From assembly GCA_035512995.1 (NCBI GenBank), contig DATKCY010000102.1, positions 1 through 9,911 on the forward strand: a stretch of DNA of 9,911 nt, given 5' to 3'. Origin of the DNA: Thermohalobaculum sp035512995. GTDB lineage: Bacteria > Pseudomonadota > Alphaproteobacteria > Rhodobacterales > Rhodobacteraceae. A program made the position numbers and the translations under genes. Positions 1-6,499 of the stretch are shown piece by piece (the stretch's first letter is position 1; every line of letters starts with the position of its first letter). The notes beneath the pieces are model-generated. The model worked only from the letters and a program-made list of their open reading frames with translations. It ran no database searches and was not told the DNA's origin.

Positions 1-488
1 CCCATCGGGTCCAGCTTTCCAGCGATGGGCACAAGCCGTATCTGGAGGCCGTTGAAGGCACCTTCGGCGGCGATATCGACTACGCCGTGATCCACAAGAT
101 TTACGGCACCGATCCCCTGTCGCCCCGTGGTCGCTACAGCCCGCCGATCTGCACGGGCGTCGACATCAAGCGGATCGAGGGCAGCCCGGACCCGGCACAT
201 ATCTCGACCAGCTACGCCGAGCGACAGAACCTGACCATGCGCATGTCGATGCGGCGCTTCACGCGGCTGACCAACGCCTTCTCCAAGAAGGTCGAGAACC
301 ACGCGCACAGCGTCGCGCTGCACTTCATGTATTACAATTTCTGCCGCATCCACCGCAGCCTCAAGGTCACTCCGGCGATGGCCGCTGGCGTCACGGATCG
401 GCTGTGGGATATCGAGGATATCGTCGCGGTGATCGACGCGGCCGCGCCTACGCCGAAAAAGCGCGGCCCCTACAGGAAGCCCGGCTAG
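1..488 (+). CDS. IS1-family-type DDE transposase, 5'-truncated by window edge
   Basis: This is the C-terminal part of an insertion-sequence transposase that would cut and rejoin element ends. The frame is open from position 3 to the TAG at 486-488 (about 161 visible residues), and the start lies outside the window. A GTG at 87 is in frame but is internal, because the family sequence continues upstream of it. Visible landmarks are the QLSSDGH segment (second catalytic Asp, codon 24-26), the GRYSPP segment, then TSYAERQNLTMRMSMRRFTR with the catalytic Glu at codon 219-221. The typical tail follows: a YYNFCRIHRSLKVTPAMAAG segment and a basic end, KKRGPYRKPG. These match the proteins annotated as IS1 family transposase in Rhizobiales, from memory. 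No frameshift is seen in the visible part. Whether the element is intact cannot be judged because its left half is missing. Confidence 0.85.
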   Translation, partial: HRVQLSSDGHKPYLEAVEGTFGGDIDYAVIHKIYGTDPLSPRGRYSPPICTGVDIKRIEGSPDPAHISTSYAERQNLTMRMSMRRFTRLTNAFSKKVENHAHSVALHFMYYNFCRIHRSLKVTPAMAAGVTDRLWDIEDIVAVIDAAAPTPKKRGPYRKPG

Positions 489-537
489 CAGGAACGCTTC
501 CCCTGCGAAAGCCGTTAGTGCTAGGATTCCCCTGCAC

Positions 538-544
538 AGGGAGG
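538..544 (+). promoter_or_regulatory. Ribosome binding site AGGGAGG for the 66-residue gene
   Basis: AGGGAGG lies 8 nt before the ATG at 553 and supports that start over the in-frame ATG at 595. The upstream CCCTG at 530-534 is complementary to CAGGG at 537-541, so part of the site could sit in a short weak hairpin. Confidence 0.5.
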
Positions 545-552
545 CCCGAAGC

Positions 553-753
553 ATGCTGCAGCGAGTTGTCGAGTTCCGGCGAAGCGAAGCTGAGATGGAC
601 GTTTCCATCGTGGAGCGAAAAGACACGCCCGGCGCATGGAGCGTCGAAGCTATCGAGGTTGACGGCGACGGAGACGTGTTCCAAGCGATCTTCCTCGGCC
701 CAGGCGCCAAGGAGCGAGCCGAGGAATACGCCACGATCAAATACGGCGCCTAA
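553..753 (+). CDS. Small conserved-type hypothetical protein (66 aa)
   Basis: I cannot assign a function. The predicted protein is acidic and soluble, with no membrane segment or signal peptide. Residues 16-50 look like two or three beta strands (DVSIVER, WSVEAIEVDGDGD, VFQAIFLGP). They are followed by a short helix (GAKERAEEYATIKY, 51-64), which suggests a compact strand-strand-helix domain. A strong Shine-Dalgarno, AGGGAGG 8 nt upstream, supports the ATG at 553. A second in-frame ATG at 595 would give a 52-residue form that keeps the whole domain-like part. The gene lies just downstream of an IS transposase, and its stop codon overlaps that of the convergent gene by 4 nt. Good RBS, biased amino-acid pattern and compact layout favour a real gene. 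Similar short orphan proteins are common in Rhizobiales (recollection, not searched). Confidence 0.65.
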   Translation: MLQRVVEFRRSEAEMDVSIVERKDTPGAWSVEAIEVDGDGDVFQAIFLGPGAKERAEEYATIKYGA

Positions 754-1061
754 TAGGCAATCTCCACGTCGATCTGATCCACGCAAGTCTGCGGCTGCGT
801 GTGTGGCCCGCTGGTGTGCCACTCACCAGCACGCCCAACTGCGTCTGTGATCTCGTCAACGAACATGCAGCGCCATTCGCCTTGCGGCGGCAGGCCCTTG
901 GAGCTTTGCCCAGCGAACTGATAGGACAAGACCTTCTCGCGCCCGTTTTTCAGGCCGATGACGTGAGGACAGATTTCACGAGGCAGGCCCTTATAGATGC
1001 AGGCGACTTGGCTTCGGTCCAAAATAGCCTGCCGCAAGACGGCGTAGGCATTCCCGGCCAT
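750..1061 (-). CDS. Hypothetical protein with WYL-like sequence pattern (103 aa)
   Basis: The role is unknown. The N-terminal part (a helix AVLRQAILDRSQ, strand VACIYKG, then PREICPHVIGLKNGREKVLSYQF) follows the order seen in WYL-type SH3-like barrels: helix, strand ending in a Tyr, arginine, proline, then an NG turn and a strand. The second half contains GEWRCMFVDEI and a CVDQIDVEI end. It has four cysteines (21, 31, 65, 93) and three histidines (33, 82, 87). No HTH region is present, so this would be a stand-alone sensor-like domain rather than a complete WYL regulator; this is inference from pattern only. The start is ambiguous. ATG at 1061 is preferred because AGAAGGG (1072-1078, minus strand) lies 10 nt upstream. 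ATG at 1070 and TTG at 1082 are also in frame, and the latter would give 110 residues. The gene converges with the 66-residue gene, and its G+C content is lower than that of ilvD and later genes. Confidence 0.7.
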   Translation of the reverse strand: MAGNAYAVLRQAILDRSQVACIYKGLPREICPHVIGLKNGREKVLSYQFAGQSSKGLPPQGEWRCMFVDEITDAVGRAGEWHTSGPHTQPQTCVDQIDVEIAY

Positions 1062-1098
1062 GTGGGGCATTCCCTTCTGCAAACGCCCACTGTAGCCG

Positions 1099-1130
1099 AC
1101 TACGCGGAATTTTCAAACTGACCCACTACC
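1099..1130. other. AT-rich possible mobile-element end at a composition boundary
   Basis: Read on the minus strand this stretch contains GGGTCAGTTTGAAAATTCC. That resembles the kind of terminal sequence I associate with IS21-type elements, but no second end or target duplication is visible here. It lies where G+C rises from about 55% (1081-1140) to about 77% (1141-1200), both counted by hand. Confidence 0.25.
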
Positions 1131-1172
1131 CGCCGGCTTTCCGGCTGGCCTGCCGCCGCGCACGCCGCTAAC

Positions 1173-1184
1173 GTCGCGCGCGAC
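1173..1184. repeat. 12-bp perfect palindrome upstream of ilvD
   Basis: GTCGCGCGCGAC is a perfect inverted repeat centred about 33 nt before the ilvD start. It could be an operator half-site pair or simply a chance result of CG-rich sequence. A second small hairpin, GCCGG-CTTT-CCGGC, lies at 1132-1145. I see no convincing -35/-10 pair for ilvD in this gap. Confidence 0.25.
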
Positions 1185-1200
1185 TGAATCGCCGATCCGC

Positions 1201-1205
1201 AGGGG
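1201..1205 (+). promoter_or_regulatory. Ribosome binding site of ilvD
   Basis: AGGGG sits 5 nt before the ATG at 1211 and agrees with the family N-terminus (MDKP...), fixing this start. Confidence 0.55.
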
Positions 1206-1210
1206 CAGCC

Positions 1211-2938
1211 ATGGACAAGCCGACCTTCGACAAGACAAAGCTGGTCAGCCGGCACGTGACCGAGGGGCCGGCGCGGGCGCCGCACCGCTCGTACTACTAC
1301 GCCATGGGGCTGAGCGACGAGGAGATCCACCGCCCCTTCGTCGGTGTCGCGACCTGCTGGAACGAGGCTGCGCCCTGCAACATCGCGCTGAGCCGCCAGG
1401 CGCAGGCGGTGAAGCTCGGCGTCAAGGAGGCGCACGGCACCCCGCGCGAGTTCACCACCATCACCGTGACCGACGGCATCGCCATGGGCCACGAGGGCAT
1501 GCGCTCGTCGCTGCCGTCGCGCGAGGCGATCGCGGACACGGTCGAGCTGACCATGCGCGGGCACGCCTACGACGCGATCGTCGGCCTCGCCGGCTGCGAC
1601 AAGTCGCTGCCCGGCATGATGATGGCGATGGTGCGGCTGAACGTGCCCTCGGTCTTCATCTACGGCGGCTCGATCCTGCCCGGACGCCACGAGGGCCGGG
1701 ACGTCACCGTGCAGGACGTGTTCGAGGCGGTGGGAAAACACCAGGCCGGCAAGCTCTCGACCTGCGCGCTCGAGAAGCTGGTCGCGGTCGCCTGCCCTTC
1801 GGCCGGCGCCTGCGGCGGCCAGTTCACCGCGAACACGATGGCCTGCGTCAGCGAGGCGATCGGCCTCGCCCTGCCCAATTCGTCGGGCGCGCCGGCTCCC
1901 TACGAGAGCCGCGACAGCTATGCCGACGCCTCCGGCCGGGCGGTCATGAACCTGCTTGCGCAGAACATCCGCGCGCGGGACATCGTGACGCGCGAGGCGC
2001 TCGAGAACGCGGCCCGCATCGTCGCCTGCACCGGCGGCTCGACCAATGCCGGGCTGCACCTGCCGGCGATCGCGCACGAGGCCGGAATAAAATTCGACCT
2101 GATGGACGTCTGCGAGATCTTCCACGACACCCCCTATTTCGTCGACCTGAAGCCCGGCGGCAAATACGTGGCCAAGGACCTCTACGAGGTCGGCGGCGTG
2201 CCCGTCGTGATGAAGGAGCTGATGAAGGCCGGTCTCCTGCACCGCGACTGCCTGACCGTGACGGGGCGCTCGATGGGTGAGAACCTCGACATGATCGAGC
2301 GGGAGGCGGACGGGAAGGTGATCCATCCCGTTGCCAAGCCGCTCGGCAAGACCGGCGGCGTCGCAGGCCTCGAGGGCAACCTCGCGCCCGAGGGCGCGAT
2401 CGTGAAGGTGGCCGGCCTGAAGAAGCTCAAGTTCGAGGGTCCGGCCCGTGTGTTCGAGGGCGAGGAGCAGGCGTTCGAGGCCGTCCAGAAGCGCGACTAC
2501 AAGGAAGGCGAGGTGCTCGTCATCCGCAACGAGGGGCCGAAGGGCGGCCCCGGCATGCGCGAGATGCTGGCGACCACCGCCGCGATCTCGGGCCAGGGCA
2601 TGGGGAGCAAGGTGGCGCTCATCACCGACGGCCGGTTCTCGGGCGCGACGCGCGGCTTCTGCGTCGGCCATGTCGGCCCCGAGGCCGCGGTCGGCGGCCC
2701 GATCGCGCTGATCCGCGACGGCGACATCATCCAGATCGACGCGAAGAAGGGCACGCTCAAGGTCAAGCTTTCCGCGAAGGAGCTGAAGGAGCGGCGGAAA
2801 GCCTGGCCCGGCCCGCTCGAGACCCGATACGGCTCGGGCGCCATCTGGAAGTACGCGCAGCTCGTCGGGTCGACCAGAGACGGCGCCGTGACCCATCCGG
2901 GCGCGAGGGGCGAGCGGCACAGCTATCCAGACCTCTGA
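1211..2938 (+). CDS. ilvD: Dihydroxy-acid dehydratase IlvD
   Basis: Catalyses the third common step of valine, isoleucine and (through 2-ketoisovalerate) leucine and pantothenate synthesis: 2,3-dihydroxy acids are dehydrated to 2-keto acids in the cytoplasm. The 575 residues are the full family length. Three cysteines expected to bind the Fe-S cluster are present at C49 (ATCWNEAAPCN), C129 (GCDKSLPGMM) and C201 (PSAGACGGQF). Metal-ligand candidates by family comparison are D88 (TVTDGI), D130, the neighbouring K131 that is carbamylated in relatives, and E451 (GGPGMREM). The catalytic Ser is S477 in the DGRFSGATRGF signature. Overall sequence is closer to the plant/actinobacterial/alphaproteobacterial branch than to enterobacterial IlvD, so a [2Fe-2S] cluster is likely (inference). 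AGGGG 5 nt upstream supports the start. It appears monocistronic: a possible mobile-element boundary lies upstream and glnE converges downstream. No leader peptide or attenuator is evident. A sugar-acid dehydratase of the same superfamily is the only real alternative and is less likely. Confidence 0.97.
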   Translation: MDKPTFDKTKLVSRHVTEGPARAPHRSYYYAMGLSDEEIHRPFVGVATCWNEAAPCNIALSRQAQAVKLGVKEAHGTPREFTTITVTDGIAMGHEGMRSSLPSREAIADTVELTMRGHAYDAIVGLAGCDKSLPGMMMAMVRLNVPSVFIYGGSILPGRHEGRDVTVQDVFEAVGKHQAGKLSTCALEKLVAVACPSAGACGGQFTANTMACVSEAIGLALPNSSGAPAPYESRDSYADASGRAVMNLLAQNIRARDIVTREALENAARIVACTGGSTNAGLHLPAIAHEAGIKFDLMDVCEIFHDTPYFVDLKPGGKYVAKDLYEVGGVPVVMKELMKAGLLHRDCLTVTGRSMGENLDMIEREADGKVIHPVAKPLGKTGGVAGLEGNLAPEGAIVKVAGLKKLKFEGPARVFEGEEQAFEAVQKRDYKEGEVLVIRNEGPKGGPGMREMLATTAAISGQGMGSKVALITDGRFSGATRGFCVGHVGPEAAVGGPIALIRDGDIIQIDAKKGTLKVKLSAKELKERRKAWPGPLETRYGSGAIWKYAQLVGSTRDGAVTHPGARGERHSYPDL

Positions 2939-2939
2939 G

Positions 2940-3003
2940 GCGGCCGCAGGGGGCGGCCGTCCCCTCCACGCCGCTCCGCAGACTGGTGCGGCAGGCAGCA
3001 CCC
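2940..3003. terminator. Hairpins in the ilvD/glnE convergent gap (possible bidirectional terminator)
   Basis: Two inverted repeats lie between the convergent stops. AGGGGG / TCCCCT at 2948-2953 and 2960-2965 encloses the loop CGGCCG and includes one G-U pair on the plus strand. GGTGC / GCACC at 2985-2989 and 2998-3002 has an 8-nt loop. Neither is followed by a clear T-run on either strand, so termination is plausible from position rather than from a classical motif. Confidence 0.35.
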
Positions 3004-3064
3004 TTGCCTCGCGTCGCTCTGATCGGGGCATGAGCGGGCGAGCCCCGTCGGCACAAGACGGGTG

Positions 3065-5920
3065 CTACGGGAAGCGTTTCTCCACGATCTCGGCCGCGCC
3101 CTGCTGGCGCTCGGCGAGCCATTTTCCGAGGTTCTCGAAGGTGTCGGCGTCGACCGCGCGCGTCATTGCGCGGCGGAGCCCCTCGCCGCAGGTCGCGGGG
3201 TCCATCGGCTGCTCGAGCGCGACCCGCTCCATGTGCTGGAGGCGTTGCATGAGGCCGAGGCCCTTCCTCAGCGTCTCGGCCTCCTCCTCCTCGAGCCAGC
3301 CCTGCTCGACCAGCGCCCTGAGCGCCGCGCGCGCCGTCGGCTTGTCGGCGAGGCCGCATTCGAGCATGCCCGTCTGGATCAGGAACTCGATCTCCATCAG
3401 CCCGCCGGCTGCGTGCTTGAGCGACCAGATGTTGCCGCGGTCGCCCTTGTGCGCGTCGAGGAGGCGCGCGCGCATCTCGGCCGCCGCCTTGCGGATGCCC
3501 GCCTCTTCGGCGCGGGCGCGGACGGCGCGGGTGATGATGTCGCCAATGTCGGCCGCGAGCGACGGCTCGCCCGCGATCACGCGGGCGCGGGTCATCGCCA
3601 TGTGCTCCCAGACCCACGCCTTCTCGCGGTGGTAGCTGTCGAAGGCGCCGATCGAGACCGCGACCGGCCCGGCGCGGCCCGAGGGGCGGAGGCGCATGTC
3701 GACCTCGTAGAGCCGCCCTTCGGCCGTCGGGGCGGTCAGCGCCGCGACCAGCGCCTTGGTCAGCCGGGGGAAGTAGGCGGAGGGGGCGAGCGGCTTGGCC
3801 CCGTCCGACTCCTCCGCGCCGCCCGCATCGTAGACGGTGATGAGGTCGAGGTCCGAGTTCGCGGTCATCTCGCGGCTGCCGAGCTTGCCGAGCGCGATCA
3901 CGGCCATGCCGCGCCCGGGCGGAGGGCCGTGGCGGCGCGCGAACTCGGACTCCACGTAGGGCAGCAGCACCCGCACCGTCGCCTCGGCGATGTCGGAGAA
4001 GGCGGCGCCGGCCTCCTCGCGGTCGGCGAGCGCGCGGAGCACCTGCACGCCGACGCGGAAGGTCTGCTCGCGCGCCCAGAGGCGTACGAGGTCGAGCACG
4101 TGCTCGTAGTCGTCCTCGTCCCCGAGCCAGTGCCCGAGATCGGCGGCGAGGGCGTCCGCGTCGCCGAGCGGCTCGAAGAAGTCGCGGTCGAGCAGCGCGT
4201 CGAGCGCGCGGGAGTTCTCGCCGAGATGGCGCGCGAGCCTCGGCGCGGTGGCGCAGATGTCGACAATGAGGTCGAGGAGGTGGGGGTTCGCCGCGAAGAG
4301 CGAGAACACCTGCACGCCGGCCGGCAGGCCGGCGAGGAAGCGGTCGAGCATGACCATCGCCTCGTCGGGGCTCGCGGCCGCGGCGAGCTCCTCGACCATC
4401 TTCGGCTCGAGCCCCGCGAACAGCCGGCGTGCCCGGCTCGACCGGGTGGCCGCGATCTTGCCCGAGCGCCAGCCCTCGAGCAGCGCCGCGGCGTCGTCCG
4501 GGCGCTCGAAGCCCCGCTCGGCCAGCCCTGCCGCGTCGATCCGCGAGCCCGCGCCCTCGGGCGCGCGGCGCTTCGTCGTGAAGAACTCTTCGGTCAGCGC
4601 GTGGACCCGCGCCATCCGCTCGCCGATCCCGCGCTCGAAGGCGTCGAGGTCGTCGGTGCCGGAGAGGAAGGCCACCCGCTCGCGCGCCTCGCGCTGGCGC
4701 GGGATCGTCTGGGTCTGCGCGTCCTCCATCATCTGCAGCCGGTGTTCGAGCGTGCGGTGCTCGGCGTAGTCGGCGCCGAGCTGCTCGGCCGTCTCGGGCG
4801 AGACCCAGCCGGCCTTGGCGAGCGCGGCCAGCGCGTCGACGGTGCGGGGTTCACGCAGCGCCGGGTCGCGCCCGCCGATCACGAGCTGGCGGGTCTGCGC
4901 GAAGAACTCGATCTCGCGGATGCCGCCGGGGTCGCGCTTGACGTCGGCGCCCGGCAGGTCGCCCGGGGAGAAGCGCCCCTGCTTGCCGCGGATCTTGCGC
5001 AGCATCTCGTGCGTGTCCTCGATCGCCGGAAAATCGAGGTGACGGCGCCAGACGAACGGGATCAGCCGCTCGAGATAGGCTTTCCCGGCCGCGAGGTCGC
5101 CGGCGACGGGGCGGGCCTTGATGTGGGCCGCGCGCTCCCAGGTGCGCCCGACGCTCTCGTAGTAGTTCTCGGCCGCCTCCATCGCCATCGCGACCGGCGT
5201 GGTCGAGGGCGAGGGGCGCAGGCGCAGGTCGGTGCGGAACACGTAGCCGCCCATCTGCTCGGACATCAGCTTCACGAGGTTGCGCGTGAGCCGGATGTAG
5301 CGCGCCTTGGCCTCGGCGAAGTCGGAGGGGTCGAACCGGTCCTGGTCGAACAGGCAGATGAGATCGATGTCGGAGGAAAAGTTGAGTTCTTCGGCGCCCT
5401 GCTTGCCCATCGCGAGCACGACGTAGCCGGCGCCGGTGGCGAGCTCGTCCTCGGTCATTCCGGGCAGCTTGCCGCTCCGCACCTCCTGGGCCAGCAGCCA
5501 GCCGGTCGCCGCGGCGGTCAGCCGGTCGGCGAGCCGGGTCAGCGCGCCCGTGACCGCATCGACGTCCCAGGCGCCGCCGAGATCGGCAAGCGCGATCACG
5601 AGCGCCGCGCGCGGCTTCGCCCAGCGCAGATGCGTCGCGACCTCGCTCTGCGCCGAGGAGTCGCGGATCGCCGCCTCGGTGCGGTCGAGCAGGCGGTCGA
5701 GGATCTCCTCGGGCGAGCGCTCGGCGTTCCGTGCAAGCCACCCGGCCCGCCGCTCGATCAGCCGCGCGAGATAGGGGCTGGAGCCCGCCGTGCCGCCGAG
5801 GAGGTCGTCCCAGGCCCCGCCGCGGAGCGCCGGGTCGAGGCCTTCGAGCACCCCCGTCGCCCGGTCGCGGTCGTGGGGCAGCGGATAGCGGGTCACGCGG
5901 TCGGCGAGGCTGTCGGTCAT
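3065..5920 (-). CDS. glnE: Bifunctional glutamine synthetase adenylyltransferase / adenylyl-removing enzyme GlnE
   Basis: Regulates nitrogen assimilation by attaching AMP to a tyrosine of glutamine synthetase and by phosphorolytically removing it, in response to PII and glutamine. The protein has 951 residues, the expected full length, with the usual duplicated nucleotidyltransferase layout. The N-terminal adenylyl-removing half has AMGKQGAEELNFSSDIDLI, with metal Asp pair D184/D186, then RTDLRLRPSP and KRDPGGIREIEF. The C-terminal adenylyltransferase half has ALGKLGSREMTANSDLDLITVY, with D690/D692, then YEVDMRLRPSGRAGP and AAGGLMEIEFLIQ. ATG at 5920 (MTDSLADRV) is chosen; a TTG at 5956 would add 12 Pro/Arg-rich residues and is less convincing. 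No strong Shine-Dalgarno is visible. It begins 45 nt after the membrane-protein gene on the same strand, suggesting co-transcription from the rsmE side, and it converges with ilvD. Both active sites look intact. Confidence 0.96.
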   Translation of the reverse strand: MTDSLADRVTRYPLPHDRDRATGVLEGLDPALRGGAWDDLLGGTAGSSPYLARLIERRAGWLARNAERSPEEILDRLLDRTEAAIRDSSAQSEVATHLRWAKPRAALVIALADLGGAWDVDAVTGALTRLADRLTAAATGWLLAQEVRSGKLPGMTEDELATGAGYVVLAMGKQGAEELNFSSDIDLICLFDQDRFDPSDFAEAKARYIRLTRNLVKLMSEQMGGYVFRTDLRLRPSPSTTPVAMAMEAAENYYESVGRTWERAAHIKARPVAGDLAAGKAYLERLIPFVWRRHLDFPAIEDTHEMLRKIRGKQGRFSPGDLPGADVKRDPGGIREIEFFAQTRQLVIGGRDPALREPRTVDALAALAKAGWVSPETAEQLGADYAEHRTLEHRLQMMEDAQTQTIPRQREARERVAFLSGTDDLDAFERGIGERMARVHALTEEFFTTKRRAPEGAGSRIDAAGLAERGFERPDDAAALLEGWRSGKIAATRSSRARRLFAGLEPKMVEELAAAASPDEAMVMLDRFLAGLPAGVQVFSLFAANPHLLDLIVDICATAPRLARHLGENSRALDALLDRDFFEPLGDADALAADLGHWLGDEDDYEHVLDLVRLWAREQTFRVGVQVLRALADREEAGAAFSDIAEATVRVLLPYVESEFARRHGPPPGRGMAVIALGKLGSREMTANSDLDLITVYDAGGAEESDGAKPLAPSAYFPRLTKALVAALTAPTAEGRLYEVDMRLRPSGRAGPVAVSIGAFDSYHREKAWVWEHMAMTRARVIAGEPSLAADIGDIITRAVRARAEEAGIRKAAAEMRARLLDAHKGDRGNIWSLKHAAGGLMEIEFLIQTGMLECGLADKPTARAALRALVEQGWLEEEEAETLRKGLGLMQRLQHMERVALEQPMDPATCGEGLRRAMTRAVDADTFENLGKWLAERQQGAAEIVEKRFP

Positions 5921-5965
5921 GGCCCGGAGCTTCGGGCGGGGCGGAGGCGGGCGCAAGGGGCAGGG

Positions 5966-6499
5966 TCAGCGCGCCTCGATTCGCGGGTGGCTCCGGCGCT
6001 GCCAGAGCACGCTCCGGCCGCGGGGCGGAGCGCGGAGGGTCTGGGCGGCCCCGAGGTCGGAGAAGCCGGGCAGGGGCGCAAGCGCCTCGACCACCGCGTC
6101 GGCGCCCTTGGCGCTCGCCGGGAAGATCAGGCGGCCCGAGGGGCCCGCGTCGAGATACCAGAGGATATCGCCGCGGACCGGGTTCACGATCTCGACGCGC
6201 TCGATCTCGCGGAGCTCGAGGAAGCCGCCGCTCTCGGGGCCCATGTAGCCGATCTCGCCCTCGCGGAGGACGACGACGCCGGGCCCGTCCCGGTCGCGGC
6301 GGCCGATGCTGCCGGCGAGCGCGGCGCGCAGCCAGAGCGCCAGCAGAGCCGCCGCGACCAGCGCGAACCAGCCGAAGGGCGCGCCTTCGTCGAGCCAGAC
6401 GGCGGCCTGCCAGAGCGTGAGCGCCAGCGCCACGGCGACGCCGGCGGGCTCGCCCCAGCGCCGGAGCGCGGCGGCCGCGCCGGGGCGCAGGAAGCTCAC
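5966..6499 (-). CDS. Hypothetical two-helix membrane protein (177 aa)
   Basis: Function unknown. The start is a GTG whose bases overlap the rsmE stop (GTGA, 4 nt), indicating translational coupling; no ATG is positioned better. A short basic N-terminus is followed by two hydrophobic segments at about residues 20-36 and 43-62, with a basic GRRDRD stop sequence at 66-71. A soluble domain of about 105 residues follows. Its pattern (VVVLREGEIGYMGPESGGFLELREIERVEIV, then GDILWYLDA and RLIFPASAKGADAVVEALAPL) is a run of strands and a final helix. This resembles the membrane-anchored PH-like folds found in other small bacterial proteins, which is an inference from pattern. With two membrane spans the soluble part would be cytoplasmic if the N-terminus is inside, in agreement with flanking Arg residues. 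Position between rsmE and glnE suggests one transcript but gives no functional link. Confidence 0.8.
   Translation of the reverse strand: MSFLRPGAAAALRRWGEPAGVAVALALTLWQAAVWLDEGAPFGWFALVAAALLALWLRAALAGSIGRRDRDGPGVVVLREGEIGYMGPESGGFLELREIERVEIVNPVRGDILWYLDAGPSGRLIFPASAKGADAVVEALAPLPGFSDLGAAQTLRAPPRGRSVLWQRRSHPRIEAR

Larger units (their letters stand above)
1..552 (+). mobile_element. Right portion of an insertion sequence (right end not resolved)
   Basis: The transposase fragment implies an IS entering from the left edge. The right terminal inverted repeat should lie between the transposase stop (488) and the next gene (553), but it cannot be defined without the left end. That 64-nt gap holds two copies of TTCCCCTGC, at 498-506 and 527-535, which are possible but unproven element or target sequence. 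The end coordinate is therefore an outer limit. Confidence 0.45.

Noticed and set aside
404..850. Open frames on both strands overlapping the transposase 3' end and the 66-residue gene
   Set aside because: They have no plausible ribosome site, are compositionally shadow-like (Arg/Ser/Ala-rich), and conflict with better-supported genes.
553..1061. Toxin-antitoxin pair formed by the two small genes
   Set aside because: The genes are convergent rather than an operon, and neither sequence resembles a known toxin or antitoxin family.
1083..1210. tRNA or structured RNA in the gap before ilvD
   Set aside because: No cloverleaf-compatible arms or conserved T-loop were found, only short isolated hairpins.
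1100..3031. Long open frame (643 codons) on the minus strand across ilvD
   Set aside because: It is antisense to a full-length, motif-complete ilvD. Its product is Arg/Ala/His-rich low-information sequence typical of shadow frames at about 70% G+C.
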